64,000 nucleotides of DNA from positions 55,357 to 119,356 of the forward strand of contig NZ_AWUK01000024.1 of the NCBI RefSeq assembly GCF_000499205.1, in the 5' to 3' direction. Shown here one piece after another: positions 40,634-50,958 of this stretch (position 1 is its first letter; each line of letters begins with the position of its first letter). The notes beneath the pieces are model-generated. The model was not told the DNA's origin. It saw only the letters and a list, made by a program, of their open reading frames with translations, and made no database searches. This stretch comes from Paenibacillus sp. MAEPY2. GTDB taxonomy: Bacteria > Bacillota > Bacilli > Paenibacillales > Paenibacillaceae. The position numbers were made by a program, and so were the translations under genes.

Positions 40634-41794
40634 CTACTCCTTTCCCTTATCCACGTTTGTCGGGATATGAATCACTATTTTGGTTCCTTGATTTTCCGCG
40701 GATTCGATCTCTATTCTTCCTTCTAACAGTTCAACCCGCTCTCTCATCCCAATCAGACCGAAGTGGGTATGATCCTTGCTCTTCTTCGCAAGAAGCTCCG
40801 GTTTGAATCCAAGCCCATTGTCCTGCACGACAATTTTGACGAGCTGAGCCTGGTATGTAATTTCCACTACAACATAAGTGGGATAAGCATGCTTTGCAGC
40901 ATTGGACAGACCTTCCTGCACGAGGCGATAAATCGCTGCCTCCATTGCGGAAGACAAACGGTGTTCCTTGCCTCTCGTTTCAAAAAGCGAGCGGATTTTT
41001 GTTTTTTCTTCAAAATCCTGCACGTACTTCCGAAGCGTCGGAATCAATCCCAGGTCATCCAGTGCCATAGGACGCAAATTGAAAATAACTTTTCTCATTT
41101 CTCCAAGACTCGAACGAACCTGGCCTTTCAAATCTACTATTTCGGCCTGGACCATCTTAAAATCCTGCTTTATGAGCATTCTTTCTACAATTTCCGTCCT
41201 AAGCACTAGATTTGCGAGCATCTGTGCAGGTCCGTCATGGATCTCACGGGCAATGCGTTTCCGCTCTTCTTCCTGGGCCAAAATTATTTTCAAACCAATC
41301 ATTTGTCGATTTTTGGCGGATTCGATAATACGGGTCACTTGACCCAACTCACCCGACAGATACTCCAGTACAACCCCCATCTGGGAACCGATCGTCTCGG
41401 CGCGCTCCACCGAAGCTTCCACATTTTTGGCACGCTTCTGCAGATCATCCCGACGGGCTTTCAGATACATTTCCTTTTCACGGTAAATCATCAGATCCAG
41501 CTGTAACTGCGTCGCTTTTTCATACGCCTGCTTGATATCATGCTCGGAATAACGGACGAAGTCACGGCTAACCTCGGTTAGCCGGATCCGGGAGCGGCGG
41601 TAGTTCAGCTCCAATTGATCTACTTTCTCGATCGTTTCCGCCGTCTCCTTCAGAACCGACTTCAACTCCTCGTTCAGCGTTTTCAGCTCATTACGGGTTG
41701 AGTCCATAATCTCAAACATTTGATATTTACTGTTTTCCATGACTTGAATGGCGTTTTTTATGACGCGGTCTATGGCATCGGCTTGTAAATCCAC
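40634..41794 (-). CDS. degS: sensor histidine kinase DegS
   Basis: The cytoplasmic partner kinase of DegU. The 386-residue product lacks membrane segments. A long coiled coil (about 20-170) is followed by the HisKA_3 phospho-acceptor motif ERKRIAREIHDGPAQML (about 180-196). The HATPase domain has VQEGLSNAAKHA, DNGLGF and the FGLIGMRERVELL motif. Length equals B. subtilis DegS. The start is GTG 41794 with GGAG ten bases upstream; no better start exists. Confidence 0.95.
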   Translation of the reverse strand: MDLQADAIDRVIKNAIQVMENSKYQMFEIMDSTRNELKTLNEELKSVLKETAETIEKVDQLELNYRRSRIRLTEVSRDFVRYSEHDIKQAYEKATQLQLDLMIYREKEMYLKARRDDLQKRAKNVEASVERAETIGSQMGVVLEYLSGELGQVTRIIESAKNRQMIGLKIILAQEEERKRIAREIHDGPAQMLANLVLRTEIVERMLIKQDFKMVQAEIVDLKGQVRSSLGEMRKVIFNLRPMALDDLGLIPTLRKYVQDFEEKTKIRSLFETRGKEHRLSSAMEAAIYRLVQEGLSNAAKHAYPTYVVVEITYQAQLVKIVVQDNGLGFKPELLAKKSKDHTHFGLIGMRERVELLEGRIEIESAENQGTKIVIHIPTNVDKGKE

Positions 41795-41841
41795 GTTTGT
41801 TCGACTCCATTTCTATCGTTTCCGGTATATATCATACCATA

Positions 41842-44565
41842 TCACGATGAGATGGTAACGGTCTTCGTGTTCTGTTCCCATTTTACAGTCAGTCCAAGCT
41901 GCTCCGAAACGAGTCTGAGAGGGACTAAAGTCCTACCACCAGATACGTAAGGTGCGACTGTTGCACTTTGTCTTTTGCCATTTATAATGAATTCTTTCTG
42001 ACCTACAACCAGATCAATCAGCTTGCCGCCACGCACAACAGTAATCCGTTGATTTTTGCTGTCCCAACTCGCCTGTCCGCCAAAAGCATCCAATACATGC
42101 TTGATTGGAACATAAGTTGTTCCATTTTTCAGTACAGGTGCGGCGTCGATTGCCTTTTTCGTTCCGTTCACCGTCATGGATTTCTGTCCAAGCACCAGCG
42201 AAGCAGTCCCTGAAGGCAACCCTACTTCACTGGATTTGGATGGCATGGTGAAAGCAATGTTGTCAAAAGCAACCGTGCCTGTCTTCGCACGCTCATCCTG
42301 ACCTTCTTCCACATTCACCACATAAACCCGTTTCAGCTTCGCCGGATAAGCAATGTTCAGCCCATTCAGGTCCACGTTCAGCTTTTTCCAACCGTCCCAA
42401 TCAATCGCTTTAGCGAGGTCGGCATAAACTGTTTTGCCACTGGCATCAGTAAATTCAGCACGCAGCCAGTTCAAGCTCTTATCTCCCATAACATCCATCG
42501 ACATGGATGTTGCTGTTGCAGATACCTCTTTGCCAGTGGAACCGTTCAGTTGGGCATAAGCATACATTTTACCTATTCCCGCGGTCATGTCATAGCTCAG
42601 CTGCAGCACCTTGGAGCCCGCTTTTTCACCTGTTCCAGCTGTCACGGAAGCCGATCCGGTTACACCTGCTGCGTTGGTGGTGAAGTTGACCGGGTAGCTT
42701 ACATTTTCGAAATTCTCCCATATCGTTTCACTTGCCGCAGCGGAGAGCACAACCACCGTGCTGTAGCCGTCATAACGACCAATTGCATAACCAACTTGAG
42801 CACCGGAATTCACGGAGGATACGGTTAATTGGTCTGCAGCCACTTTACCTTTGAATCCAATAAATTCCCATGTCAGCGAGTCCGCCGGAACCGTTACACT
42901 TTGTCCGTCTTTGGTCTTCGCCGTCACCGGAATGGAGATCGTTGTGCCCGCTTGGAGCGATCCCAAGCCAGATCCTGCTGTCAGTGAAGCCAGTTCACTA
43001 CCACCCAGCACGGTAACTTTAATAGAAGATGAAGCCCCATTGCTTGTTGCAGTCAGCGTCGCCGTACCCGGCTTCACGCCTTTGATCGTTCCATTGGTCA
43101 CGCTCACGATGCCGTTGTTGCTCGATTTCCACGTCATCTTGATATCGCCTGTCGCAATCGGGTTATAGTAGGTGTCGTATCCTTTGGCTGTATACTTGCC
43201 CTCTTGCCCTACCAGCAACGTTTGGCTGCCACTCACGGCAAAGCCCTTCAGCTTGCCTTCCGGCGCCGTAGAGAACACGCCCAGCGTGTTTACGACCTGA
43301 CGCTGCTCTGTACCGTACTCCGTATTGAACGTAAGTCCTGCTGCCTCCTCGCCGAGCGGACGAGTTACCATCGTTGTGGAGCCGCCTCCGTCCAGATTCA
43401 TGCCTTTCCATACACCAATGCTGGTCATGAAGGATTGCAGTTCAGTCAGCGACATGCCGCTGCTATTACTGTTTTTCTCCGCTGCAATAATGTAGACATA
43501 TCGACCATCCTGAGAATACCCTACTGCCGTTCTGGCACGAACACCACCGATCCCGGAAGCTACAATATCGCGGGAAAACGTAGCCGCCTTGCCACCATTC
43601 ACCAGAATGGTATGACCACCAATCATCATCTGCAGGTTGCTCGGATCAACGGATTCTCCAGTTGTTTTGGCTTTCAGTTTGTAATCCGCATTCAGCGTCT
43701 GCCCGACCGCCAGGTGAGTCATAATCCATGTCGCTGCCGTTCCATGCGCACGCAAAATATACCCATCTTCCGGCACCGTCATGTCTAACGCCTTTTTATC
43801 GGAAATCTGGGTAATTACACCGTTCTGCACAAGTACCTCAGTTGGTGTGGTAGAAGGATCATTAGGCCGCTTCGTGGACGTCCAAGCCGGTGTATAAATA
43901 TACATCGAATTGGCATGGCTGTACTTCACCGAGCCCGATTCGACCGTGTAATCCTCCTTATTTATCCCACGCAAAGCAAACGTTGAACCATCGTCTGCCT
44001 TCACCGTGCCATCAAATGAATATTCATCAATCATCGGCTTGCCGTCCTTGGTTACGGTGAGGGCATACATGCCTGACAATTCGGATGGTGTAGACACGAG
44101 GACCCCGTCAGAGACCTGTCCACCGATAGGAGCAAGCTCACCGGATACATTGAAATAGTCGCCGTTCACGGCGGCTACTGCTCCGTTTTCCTTAGCCATA
44201 CCACCCGTGCTTTGTTTACTGTTCAGATTCCCGCCCTTGCCTGTCATGACATCCAGCTTCACATAGGGATTTTGTAAATCCACTTGAATGACGTCTGCCA
44301 GTACGTTCACCTTCGAGCCGGAACGTGTCGTTGTATAGTTATATTTCATTAACTTCGCACCCGAAGTCAAAATTTCTTCACTCAGTTTGCTTGTCGTTGT
44401 AGATGCCGCAGCGGCTACTGACTGCCATGAACTTCCCGACCAGACCTGTTGTCCCGCTCCCAGAACCGGTGCAATCCAGATCACGCCTGCCAGCGTCACA
44501 ATCGCCCATTTCTTCGCCTTGCTACCCTTAACGTCGTTCAGCCGTTCCCCTTGTTTCCCCAGCAT
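41842..44565 (-). CDS. secreted phosphodiester glycosidase-domain protein with Big_2 and stalk domains
   Basis: A protein of about 907 residues. After a signal peptide (AIVTLAGVIWIAPVLGAG) comes a NAGPA-type phosphodiester glycosidase domain with GGVRARTAVGYS and GMNLDGGGSTTM, the family's catalytic region. A Big_2 immunoglobulin-like domain follows (WKSSNNGIVSV, GTATLTATSNG). A beta-sandwich then leads to two copper-amine-oxidase-N-like stalk units at the end (TYVPIKHVLDAFGG, RTLVPLRLVSEQLG). Such proteins may trim glycan phosphodiesters in the wall; the substrate is unknown. Start ATG 44565 follows GGGAGAG by 11 bases; a GTG 57 bases upstream is possible. Confidence 0.85.
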   Translation of the reverse strand: MLGKQGERLNDVKGSKAKKWAIVTLAGVIWIAPVLGAGQQVWSGSSWQSVAAAASTTTSKLSEEILTSGAKLMKYNYTTTRSGSKVNVLADVIQVDLQNPYVKLDVMTGKGGNLNSKQSTGGMAKENGAVAAVNGDYFNVSGELAPIGGQVSDGVLVSTPSELSGMYALTVTKDGKPMIDEYSFDGTVKADDGSTFALRGINKEDYTVESGSVKYSHANSMYIYTPAWTSTKRPNDPSTTPTEVLVQNGVITQISDKKALDMTVPEDGYILRAHGTAATWIMTHLAVGQTLNADYKLKAKTTGESVDPSNLQMMIGGHTILVNGGKAATFSRDIVASGIGGVRARTAVGYSQDGRYVYIIAAEKNSNSSGMSLTELQSFMTSIGVWKGMNLDGGGSTTMVTRPLGEEAAGLTFNTEYGTEQRQVVNTLGVFSTAPEGKLKGFAVSGSQTLLVGQEGKYTAKGYDTYYNPIATGDIKMTWKSSNNGIVSVTNGTIKGVKPGTATLTATSNGASSSIKVTVLGGSELASLTAGSGLGSLQAGTTISIPVTAKTKDGQSVTVPADSLTWEFIGFKGKVAADQLTVSSVNSGAQVGYAIGRYDGYSTVVVLSAAASETIWENFENVSYPVNFTTNAAGVTGSASVTAGTGEKAGSKVLQLSYDMTAGIGKMYAYAQLNGSTGKEVSATATSMSMDVMGDKSLNWLRAEFTDASGKTVYADLAKAIDWDGWKKLNVDLNGLNIAYPAKLKRVYVVNVEEGQDERAKTGTVAFDNIAFTMPSKSSEVGLPSGTASLVLGQKSMTVNGTKKAIDAAPVLKNGTTYVPIKHVLDAFGGQASWDSKNQRITVVRGGKLIDLVVGQKEFIINGKRQSATVAPYVSGGRTLVPLRLVSEQLGLTVKWEQNTKTVTISS

Positions 44566-45158
44566 GTTTGAAACGTCTCTCCCATCTTGTATATCAATCT
44601 TAGATATCACGATCTCTACCACGTGGCAGCAGATAGCGAGATTTCTAGTATACTCTTCTATTAATAGACTACTTTTTGTGGAAAAAGTTACGCCCCGAGC
44701 CTGAATTCAGGTATTTATTGGGTTATACGACATCTTATGATTATGTTATACGTTTTTACAGTCATAAAAATAGACTTCAGTTATGCTTGAGTTAGCACAA
44801 TCGAAGTCTATTTGGAGTAGATCTGGCTGTTGAAACAATAGTTGTAACCAAATTAACGTTAGTGTCTACATCTAGGAATGTTGAGCTAATATTTACGGTG
44901 ACAGTTTTGAAAGGAGAAATTCACCAATAATTGTTATTCTATTTTTCTCGTAAACGGGTATGCTTCTGGCTGTCTTCTGCTGACTCTGCCATTACAACGC
45001 TTCTTCAGGTGTTCTGTGATCTAGACCAAGACCAGAAATATCTAGTATTAAATATAAAAAAGGACCATCTCAAGAAATAAACTTCTTGAAATGGTCCAGT
45101 ATGTTACGTTCGTTATCGTGACTATTCTTGGATTACACTATTGCAATATCATTTCGTT
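44566..45158. other. gap between the NAGPA gene and the SLH gene, with two minus-strand terminators
   Basis: Two intrinsic terminators face the same way. The first is AATAGACTTC/GAAGTCTATT with five Ts (44766-44812). The second has long arms from GGACCAT to ATGGTCC and six Ts (45056-45097) and serves the SLH gene. The 240 bases between them hold no convincing gene. A 46-codon plus-strand frame (TTG near 44930, after AAGGAG) looks like chance. Confidence 0.6.
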
Positions 45159-48100
45159 TTACAAGTATCCTAATTTATCCAAAACACGCTTCAACATCAC
45201 TGCTGCTTGTGCACGAGTAGCATTACCTTGAGGGACAAACGTTTTTGACGTCATACCTTGAATGATTCCTTCTTGCACTGCTTTGGCGACAGAATCCTTG
45301 GATTGGATTTTGTTGCTATCCTTGAACTTCGATAATGTGGAGGCCGCTGAAGATTGGAGTGAAACTGTTTTCCCTCCATAATTCATGGCCCGAACCATCA
45401 TAATGGACATCTGTTCACGGGTAATTGGACGGTCTGGCTTGAAGGTACCATCCGTATTCCCCGTAATGATTCCCGCTTCAGCAGCTGCACCGATATAAGC
45501 ACTCGTTGTGCCACCGCCCAGAACATCACGGAAACGGCCTGCTGCTGTTTGGTTCCCTGGCAGCCCCAAACCTCGAGCCACTAATTCAGCAAATTCTGCG
45601 CGTGTAATATTCTGATTCGGTCCATAGAAAGAACCGTTCGGCGTTCCAATAATCCATTTGGCAGAAAGCTCTTTAATGACTGCACTAGCCCAATGGGATG
45701 ATGTATCTTGGTAGTTTACGATATGAGTAACAGGAACAACCGTTTGATTGCCATTCAACTGTCCTTGAATAACCACACCATTGATCGTGGTTTTAAACGA
45801 ACTAGGCACGTTAGATAGGATAAATGTACCTGAATCCATATAGGTTAGCCCTGAAGTTGTCGTTGGTGTTTTCAGGGGCAATTGTATAGCGAGCAGGCTT
45901 TTAATGTTCTGCTCCACACGTAGGTTGTTATTTCCGTTAAATGCAGACAAGTAAATATTCGTATTATTGCCTAACTTCTGTGCGCCTGCAGCTAGTAACA
46001 AGCCATCCAATGTACCTGATCCGGATACCGGTACTGTCTCGATCTGCACGTAAAGATAGGAAGAACCTACACTCGTTGATCCCCCCACGTCTTGAATCAT
46101 GGAGGACACATCCAAACCAGACAGGGGAAGTGTCCATAGGCGATCACCATATTTGATTCCGATTGAACCCATGCGATTGCTCGATGCCAACTGAGCCAAT
46201 GCGCTTAGTGGGAAGCCAACATATGCCGAAGATTCATCAGCATTCATCTCAAATACAACAGGCTGTGCCGTTTTTCCAACCGTCGCTGCATACTCAAAGG
46301 CCTGTAGCAATTTGGCAGCATCTACGTTAAATTGGCGAGTTGAGAGATTGTTGCGAGTCATTGCTGACACATTGGTAGCCGTATCGTTACTCATGACAAG
46401 AACAGCCTGACCATAACTCGATGCATCTAATTCTGTCAACCAGGAAGGACGCCCATTCGTCTGACTGCCTGTGGAACTGCCATTAACCTGTAAGTTAAGT
46501 GGCCCGAAAGCTACAATTGTGTTATTTAATGCATCTCTTAGTGGAACGGCTCCCGGAACGTAACTAACGGTTCCCGTCTGTCCCGAGGTAGCTGAACTTG
46601 AAAGCTTCAGAGTTACTACGGAACCGGAACTTGCAGCTGAAAGTACACTTACCGCGGAACCACCAAGCTGTACATTGAACTGCGACGCGGTAAGTGCCGT
46701 CTGAGCTTGAAGTGGGTCCTTAAAGTTAATGGACACGGTATCTCCTTGAAGGACAGCCGAAAGAATTTTTCCGTTTCCATAGGTATAGGTCACTGGCGCC
46801 AAATTAATGTAACCAGCCGGGTTGCCATTCAAGTCGGTTAATCTCAACGTCCCAGGCACGTAGGACAAACTAACGTTCTGGGTACTGGAAACGGCACTCG
46901 CCAATGTCAAGGTAACCAAGTCATCCTCAATCTCTGTATCATTTACAAACACTGCCTTCCCATCTACCAATACGGAGTATTGACTCTTTAGGGGCTTGTT
47001 CGTCCTGCTCAGCGGTTCATTGTAACGAATCCATAATGTTGATCCGCTTACTTCTGCGTTTTTAAATTCGGGCGCTTTCGTATCAAGACTATTGCGAACG
47101 TAGAATCCACTAAAGCCGGCAAGCGCTTGTCCACGAGTGTCTTTTACAGGCCATGAGCCTGGTTCATACGATACTCTAACCACTTCCCCATTTTGCATGG
47201 AACGACTGAGGCTGAGTGTCACCAGAGAACTGTTGTTGGTAGAAATGCTGTTAATTCCCACCGTTGTGCCGTCAGCCGTAACACTAAACTGTCTTACAGC
47301 ATCACTTGAATTGATATAGACCGTCTCTGGGTAATACAAGCTAATCGTACTATTATAAGCTGTACCTTCACGTGGTTTGGACATGATGGAATCCAGATTA
47401 TTCTCTACATCTCTGGCAGAGAATGCTGCTGCAGCGTTAAAAGACAAATCTTGAATTTTACGAGTTCCTGTCCCCGGGGCGTACGCAATTCTAACTACCT
47501 GTCCTACCGCTACACCCGTGTCCAGTACAACATAGACACTATCTCCTGAGACATAGGAAGTACTCACATTCCGGTTCTCTCCGTTAACCGTGACCGTGAA
47601 GCTGGAAGCAAACGGATCAATACTTGAGAGCAACTCGTCATATGTCAAACGAATAATGCTATTACTGTACATTTTTGCGGTCTTTAAAACTGGTGCGGTA
47701 GTATCCGAACCCAAAGTCCTGAATGTCCATGAGTTTGCCCCATTCAACCCTGTAAACAGGTTTCCTGCGTTATCCCGCAGAAAGCCTCCTAATATATCCA
47801 CAGTGTAGGTGGTATTGCTTGTTAGACCATTTAACGGAATAATCCGTAATTGTCGGTTGTTAGTGCTGTTGAGTAATACTGTTGCGGGTATTGCAACACC
47901 ATTTTCATTTTTTAATATAACCGCTCCAGTAATGTAAGCTGAGCTCAACTCTTTGCTGAATGTCACTGTAAGTTCATTCGTTAAAGAAACATTGCTTGCT
48001 CCATTAGTCGGAGATAACGAGGATACGGTTAATGCAGATGGATCAGAAGAAAACGCAGTGAAGTTCCATTCTCCTCGACTAATCCCTTTTACATCATTAC

Positions 48101-48890
48101 CAACGCTGTCCCTTAATACCCCTTCAGGTATCACAACGGAGTATGTAGTGTTATTCAAAAAGTTGTTCGTTGGATCGATGGTGAGCGTTCTACCATTTAT
48201 CACAATTCGCGGTGCACCTGCAGCTATATCCAGTTCTTCAATAATAGTACTTCCCTGTAAAATCTGAATTTTGCCTGCACCAGCTGAAATACTGTCACTA
48301 TAGGTCAATTGTATGTTGGACGTAGTCGGAACAGATACTGCTCCTAGATTCGGGAAATATGAGATTACTTTAGCTGTTCCTATTCCCCTTGTACTAAACT
48401 TCCATTGTTGTGTTGTCGGACCGTTCACCGCAGTTCCTCCATCAGCAGCTACCAAGGAACCTGAATCGAATTGTACATAGTATGTTCCTCCATGTAGCAG
48501 TGGATGAGCAATACTTACTTCTTTCCCTACCCCTTCAACACTCTCAGGTGCATCCGGATCTGCTAGAGTTCCCTTAATCTTCACATCCGAACTATCCATT
48601 CTAATTGTAGCCACTTGGGTATTATCCTGAAAACGTCTGATTACTACATTTCCCACAGCGTTCTCAGACTTCTTAACCGCTTCCTTGAACCGAATAACCA
48701 GCGGCGCAGCACCATCAACCTCCGTTGCTCCCACAGCAGGAATTGTAGCTTCAATCAATGTGTCGTTAAATTCATCGGCGGCATACACCGTATTTTTGTT
48801 CATAAACGGGATACCTTGCCAACCTTGAATAGACATTAGCATGATTAACAGTCCGATGATCCCCCTGCGAGCCGTTCTTTTTAAACTCAC
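45159..48890 (-). CDS. SLH-anchored surface protein with Ig-like repeats
   Basis: A 1243-residue surface protein. After the signal peptide (GIIGLLIMLMSIQGWQG) come two or three Big_5-type Ig-like domains (TIPAVGATEVDGAAPLVIRF, SPTNGASNVSLTNELTV). Repeats of the SwmB type follow (VTVNGENRNVSTSYVSGDSV, VRVSYEPGSWPV). Three SLH domains form the last 180 residues (TRAEFAELVARGLGL, TREQMSIMMVRAM, TRAQAAVMLKRVL), which bind the pyruvylated secondary wall polymer. The start is GTG 48890, after GGAGGAAGG. Its ligand or enzymatic role is unknown. Confidence 0.9.
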   Translation of the reverse strand: MSLKRTARRGIIGLLIMLMSIQGWQGIPFMNKNTVYAADEFNDTLIEATIPAVGATEVDGAAPLVIRFKEAVKKSENAVGNVVIRRFQDNTQVATIRMDSSDVKIKGTLADPDAPESVEGVGKEVSIAHPLLHGGTYYVQFDSGSLVAADGGTAVNGPTTQQWKFSTRGIGTAKVISYFPNLGAVSVPTTSNIQLTYSDSISAGAGKIQILQGSTIIEELDIAAGAPRIVINGRTLTIDPTNNFLNNTTYSVVIPEGVLRDSVGNDVKGISRGEWNFTAFSSDPSALTVSSLSPTNGASNVSLTNELTVTFSKELSSAYITGAVILKNENGVAIPATVLLNSTNNRQLRIIPLNGLTSNTTYTVDILGGFLRDNAGNLFTGLNGANSWTFRTLGSDTTAPVLKTAKMYSNSIIRLTYDELLSSIDPFASSFTVTVNGENRNVSTSYVSGDSVYVVLDTGVAVGQVVRIAYAPGTGTRKIQDLSFNAAAAFSARDVENNLDSIMSKPREGTAYNSTISLYYPETVYINSSDAVRQFSVTADGTTVGINSISTNNSSLVTLSLSRSMQNGEVVRVSYEPGSWPVKDTRGQALAGFSGFYVRNSLDTKAPEFKNAEVSGSTLWIRYNEPLSRTNKPLKSQYSVLVDGKAVFVNDTEIEDDLVTLTLASAVSSTQNVSLSYVPGTLRLTDLNGNPAGYINLAPVTYTYGNGKILSAVLQGDTVSINFKDPLQAQTALTASQFNVQLGGSAVSVLSAASSGSVVTLKLSSSATSGQTGTVSYVPGAVPLRDALNNTIVAFGPLNLQVNGSSTGSQTNGRPSWLTELDASSYGQAVLVMSNDTATNVSAMTRNNLSTRQFNVDAAKLLQAFEYAATVGKTAQPVVFEMNADESSAYVGFPLSALAQLASSNRMGSIGIKYGDRLWTLPLSGLDVSSMIQDVGGSTSVGSSYLYVQIETVPVSGSGTLDGLLLAAGAQKLGNNTNIYLSAFNGNNNLRVEQNIKSLLAIQLPLKTPTTTSGLTYMDSGTFILSNVPSSFKTTINGVVIQGQLNGNQTVVPVTHIVNYQDTSSHWASAVIKELSAKWIIGTPNGSFYGPNQNITRAEFAELVARGLGLPGNQTAAGRFRDVLGGGTTSAYIGAAAEAGIITGNTDGTFKPDRPITREQMSIMMVRAMNYGGKTVSLQSSAASTLSKFKDSNKIQSKDSVAKAVQEGIIQGMTSKTFVPQGNATRAQAAVMLKRVLDKLGYL

Positions 48891-49029
48891 CGTTCCTTCC
48901 TCCTCATCCTGTTTTAACTGTCTGATGTACATACCTCATTATGTATGTCGGTTACAATCCCAATTTTCTTTAGTTAAAAGGAAATAAAAGGAATCCATTG
49001 TGTTTCTCCAAAGTTCTTAATGCTTGCAT

Positions 49030-49063
49030 AAAAAAAACCCTGATTCCATATCGGAATCAAGGG
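49030..49063 (-). terminator. intrinsic terminator of metK
   Basis: On the minus strand CCCTTGATTCC and GGAATCAGGG pair with a one-base bulge, followed by seven Ts, 27 bases after the metK stop. Confidence 0.92.
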
Positions 49064-49089
49064 CTTCATTTAAAGAACGAATCGTTAAA

Positions 49090-50292
49090 TTACAGACCTG
49101 CTTGCTCTTTCAAAACGTCAGCTTTGTCCACTTGTTCCCAAGGTACATCCAGATCTGTACGGCCGAAGTGACCGTAAGCAGCCGTTTGTTTGTAAATTGG
49201 ACGACGCAGATCCAGCATACGGATAATACCAGCCGGACGAAGATCGAAGTTGTTACGCACAAGCTCAACCAATTTCTCTTCGCTGACTTTGCCTGTTCCG
49301 TATGTATCTACGTTGATCGATACCGGGTTGGCCACACCAATCGCGTAAGCGAGCTGGATTTCCACTTTGTCAGCAAGACCTGCAGCAATAAGGTTTTTCG
49401 CTACATAACGAGCTGCATAAGCTGCGGAACGGTCTACTTTTGTTGGATCTTTACCGGAGAACGCGCCACCGCCGTGACGTGCATAACCGCCGTAGGTATC
49501 TACGATGATTTTACGTCCAGTCAAGCCCGCATCTCCTTGAGGTCCGCCAATAACGAAACGCCCTGTTGGGTTGATGAAATATTTAGTCTGCTCATCCAGC
49601 AATTCAGCTGGAACGACAGGCAGGATTACATGTTCTTTGATGTCTTTTTGGATCTGCTCTAATGTAGTCTCTTCAGCATGCTGAGTAGACACGACGATTG
49701 TATCAACACGTACCGGTTTGTCACCGTCGTATTCAATCGTTACTTGAGTTTTACCATCCGGACGAAGATATTCCAATGTACCGTTTTTACGCACTTCAGC
49801 CAAGCGGCGAGCGATACGGTGGGATAATGCAATTGGCAAAGGCATGAGTTCAGGTGTTTCGTTGGTTGCAAAACCAAACATTAGACCTTGGTCTCCAGCA
49901 CCAATGTTCTCTGTCTCGCGAGCCATTTGTTCCGGGTCACGGTTCTCCAGAGCTGCGTTAACACCTTGTGCAATGTCAGCAGACTGCTCGTTAAGAGAAG
50001 TCAGAACTGCACAAGTATTGAAGTCAAAACCGAACTTGGCACGAGTGTACCCAATTTCCTTAATCGTATTACGAACGATGGACGGTATGTCCACGTATTC
50101 AGACGCTGAACTGATTTCACCGATGACAAGCACAAGGCCTGTAGCCACGGAAACTTCGCACGCTACACGAGCGTTTGGATCATTTGCCAGGAACGCGTCC
50201 AACACGGCGTCCGAAATCTGATCGCAAATTTTATCCGGATGTCCTTCAGTTACAGACTCCGATGTGAATAGATGTCGGCCTTTAATAGACAT
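49090..50292 (-). CDS. metK: S-adenosylmethionine synthetase
   Basis: MetK makes SAM from ATP and methionine; SAM also feeds the island C-methyltransferase. The 400-residue product shows SVTEGHPDKICDQISDA near residue 20, the signature GAGDQGLMFG (about 115-125) and the second signature GGGAFSGKDPTKVDRS. Length is standard. ATG 50292 follows GGGAGG and gives the usual MSIKGRHLFTSESV; a longer frame adds 16 residues without homology. It is monocistronic, with a structured leader of about 200 bases. Confidence 0.98.
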   Translation of the reverse strand: MSIKGRHLFTSESVTEGHPDKICDQISDAVLDAFLANDPNARVACEVSVATGLVLVIGEISSASEYVDIPSIVRNTIKEIGYTRAKFGFDFNTCAVLTSLNEQSADIAQGVNAALENRDPEQMARETENIGAGDQGLMFGFATNETPELMPLPIALSHRIARRLAEVRKNGTLEYLRPDGKTQVTIEYDGDKPVRVDTIVVSTQHAEETTLEQIQKDIKEHVILPVVPAELLDEQTKYFINPTGRFVIGGPQGDAGLTGRKIIVDTYGGYARHGGGAFSGKDPTKVDRSAAYAARYVAKNLIAAGLADKVEIQLAYAIGVANPVSINVDTYGTGKVSEEKLVELVRNNFDLRPAGIIRMLDLRRPIYKQTAAYGHFGRTDLDVPWEQVDKADVLKEQAGL

Positions 50293-50448
50293 TGAAGTTT
50301 CAACCTCCCATAACCAGTAGTATGGCGATTGCCCGAACAAAACATTTACGTTGATTCGTTCACTGTACCCTCGAAAGCTTTCCGGGCGGAATAAGGACGC
50401 AGGGTCCGCAGTTACGAAGATAAGGATTTTTCAGGTAATGGCCTCAAC

Positions 50449-50481
50449 AAAAAATCAACCTTTCCCTAGTGGAAAAGGCTG
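50449..50481 (-). terminator. terminator-like hairpin in the metK leader (possible attenuator)
   Basis: On the minus strand CAGCCTTTTCC and GGGAAAGGTTG pair (two G-T wobbles) around ACTA, followed after one base by six Ts, only a few bases beyond the expected transcription start. A downstream CTGCGT (50397-50402) could pair with ACGCAG (50479-50484) at the foot of this stem and so oppose it. Confidence 0.55.
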
Positions 50482-50496
50482 CGTACCTCAACTGCC

Positions 50497-50525
50497 ATCT
50501 TAACGTATTTGTCAAGACGTGTCAA
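50497..50525 (-). promoter_or_regulatory. metK promoter
   Basis: On the minus strand a perfect TTGACA (50520-50525) and TAAGAT (50497-50502) are 17 bases apart. The resulting leader of about 200 bases does not match the SAM-I, SAM-II or SAM-III riboswitch consensus as I know them. Confidence 0.6.
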
Positions 50526-50549
50526 ACAAATGGGGATAAGGAAAACACC

Positions 50550-50822
50550 CTATAAGTGCTGCTCTGCCTGGCGAATCAGCCTTTTCGTAATCTCTCCACC
50601 GACCGACCCATTTTCACGGGAAGTCAGATGGCCCCAGCCTTTATACTGGCCATAGGAGTGATCACTCACCTCACCTAGTTCAGAACCAAATTCGGTATCT
50701 GCACCAGCAAGACTTCTACCTCCATATCCCACATTCAGACCAAACTCAGCAGCAATTTCATACTTCATCTGATCCAACATCTGACGACTTTCCGGTACCA
50801 CTCTGCGGTTGCTTCTAGCCAT
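50550..50822 (-). CDS. alpha/beta-type small acid-soluble spore protein
   Basis: SASPs coat and protect DNA in dormant spores and are degraded by the GPR protease at germination. The 90-residue product has both family motifs: LDQMKYEIAAEFGLNV and the C-terminal SVGGEITKRLIRQAE. The centre is longer than in short SASPs (Gly/Ser-rich, about 40-65). ATG 50822 follows GGAGGT; the upstream frame adds 11 basic residues. A sigma-G promoter would be expected but was not convincingly found. It lies upstream of metK on the same strand, with a metK promoter between them. Confidence 0.92.
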   Translation of the reverse strand: MARSNRRVVPESRQMLDQMKYEIAAEFGLNVGYGGRSLAGADTEFGSELGEVSDHSYGQYKGWGHLTSRENGSVGGEITKRLIRQAEQHL

Positions 50823-50958
50823 ATTCCTGCACCTCCGATTATTGTTTTTGTACAATTATAGAGTGAGCAGGAACAGTTCTGGCTAGCCGTATTAATGTTT
50901 GTTAGAACTGGTTAATCTGGACAAATGAAATGAATAAAAAGTCTGACAAGTGCTCATC

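Noticed and set aside
50293..50490. SAM-I (S-box), SAM-II or SAM-III riboswitch in the metK leader
   Set aside because: The conserved core motifs of these classes were looked for and not found.
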